From Bacteroidales bacterium (GTDB lineage Bacteria; Bacteroidota; Bacteroidia; Bacteroidales; F082), in the NCBI GenBank assembly GCA_017508895.1, contig JAFWRA010000257.1, positions 1 through 5,320 on the forward strand: DNA of 5,320 bases. The letters are read 5' to 3'. Below the pieces are notes generated by a model. The model had not been told where the DNA came from and did not search any database. It was given only the letters and a program-made list of their open reading frames with translations. Below are positions 5,058 to 5,320 of this stretch, piece after piece (the stretch's first letter is position 1; the number at the start of each line of letters is the position of its first letter). Both the position numbers and the translations under genes were made by a program.

Positions 5058-5142
5058 TACCCGAGGCCGGGCTCGAACCGGCACGGCTTTAAAGGCCAAG
5101 GGATTTTAAGTCCCTCGTGTCTACCAATTCCACCACTCAGGC
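5058..5142 (-). tRNA. tRNA-Leu (anticodon UAA)
   Basis: The minus strand folds into a complete class II tRNA of 85 bases ending at the discriminator A. The acceptor stem is GCCTGAG with CTCGGGT (two G-U pairs). The D-loop contains AATTGGTAGAC, typical of tRNA-Leu. The anticodon loop CTTAAAA gives UAA at 5106-5108, enclosed by AGGGA/TCCCT. A long variable arm follows, as expected for leucine, and the T-arm is GCCGG-TTCGAGC-CCGGC. The CCA end is not encoded (the next bases are CGC) and must be added by the CCA-adding enzyme. It is last in the tRNA cluster, and its 3' end faces the accessory region. Confidence 0.95.
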
Positions 5143-5150
5143 ACTTACAC

Positions 5151-5174
5151 AAAAAATCCCGAACTGAATCGGGA
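5151..5174 (-). terminator. Terminator-like hairpin between tRNA-Gly and tRNA-Leu
   Basis: On the minus strand TCCCGA and TCGGGA (5174-5169 and 5162-5157) form a 6-bp stem with a 6-base loop, followed by six T residues (5156-5151). It has the form of a weak intrinsic terminator or a processing hairpin inside the tRNA transcript. There is no room for a separate promoter before tRNA-Leu, so read-through must occur for that tRNA to be made. Confidence 0.55.
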
Positions 5175-5179
5175 CCCTG

Positions 5180-5255
<76 letters not shown>

Positions 5256-5261
5256 AAAAGC

Positions 5262-5320
<59 letters not shown>

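Overview
The window looks like chromosomal DNA of a member of the Bacteroidales (Bacteroides, Prevotella or a relative). The evidence is several promoter-like sites of the Bacteroidota type (TAnnTTTG -7 boxes), A-rich leaders that mostly lack a Shine-Dalgarno sequence, moderate GC content, and protein families common in that order. No species can be named from the sequence alone.

Layout: (1) 1-225, minus strand: the first 75 codons of a YitT-family membrane protein, running off the left edge. (2) 226-587: a divergent promoter region, a 24-codon stub that resembles the N-terminus of a DinD-type protein, and then non-coding DNA with inverted repeats. (3) 588-2036, minus strand: a complete 482-residue AAA-type ATPase (ATPase_2/DUF234 architecture) whose C-terminal domain has a PD-(D/E)XK-like signature. 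(4) 2037-2399: an intergenic region holding the ATPase leader, a strong 21-bp inverted repeat, a possible 47-codon gene remnant, a 14-bp palindrome and the promoter of the next operon. (5) 2400-4887, plus strand: three overlapping genes encoding a winged-helix protein, an AbiEii-like nucleotidyltransferase and a calcineurin-like metallophosphoesterase that is broken by one in-frame TAA. (6) 4888-5057: a non-coding stretch with an 11-bp tandem repeat and a terminator. (7) 5058-5320, minus strand: tRNA-Leu(UAA), tRNA-Gly(GCC) and a second, partial tRNA-Gly(GCC).

Interpretation: a conserved housekeeping gene on the left and a tRNA cluster on the right bracket what looks like an accessory (defence or toxin-antitoxin) segment containing gene remnants. 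The most interesting unit is the three-gene operon. The first two genes resemble a type IV (AbiE-like) toxin-antitoxin pair: a winged-helix partner or antitoxin, and a nucleotidyltransferase of the fold used by toxins that modify tRNA. The third gene, a phosphoesterase, is translationally coupled to them and would be an unusual extra component. In this genome it carries a nonsense codon between its N- and C-terminal catalytic motifs, so the third activity may be lost, split or dispensable here. No integrase, transposase or CRISPR array is visible.
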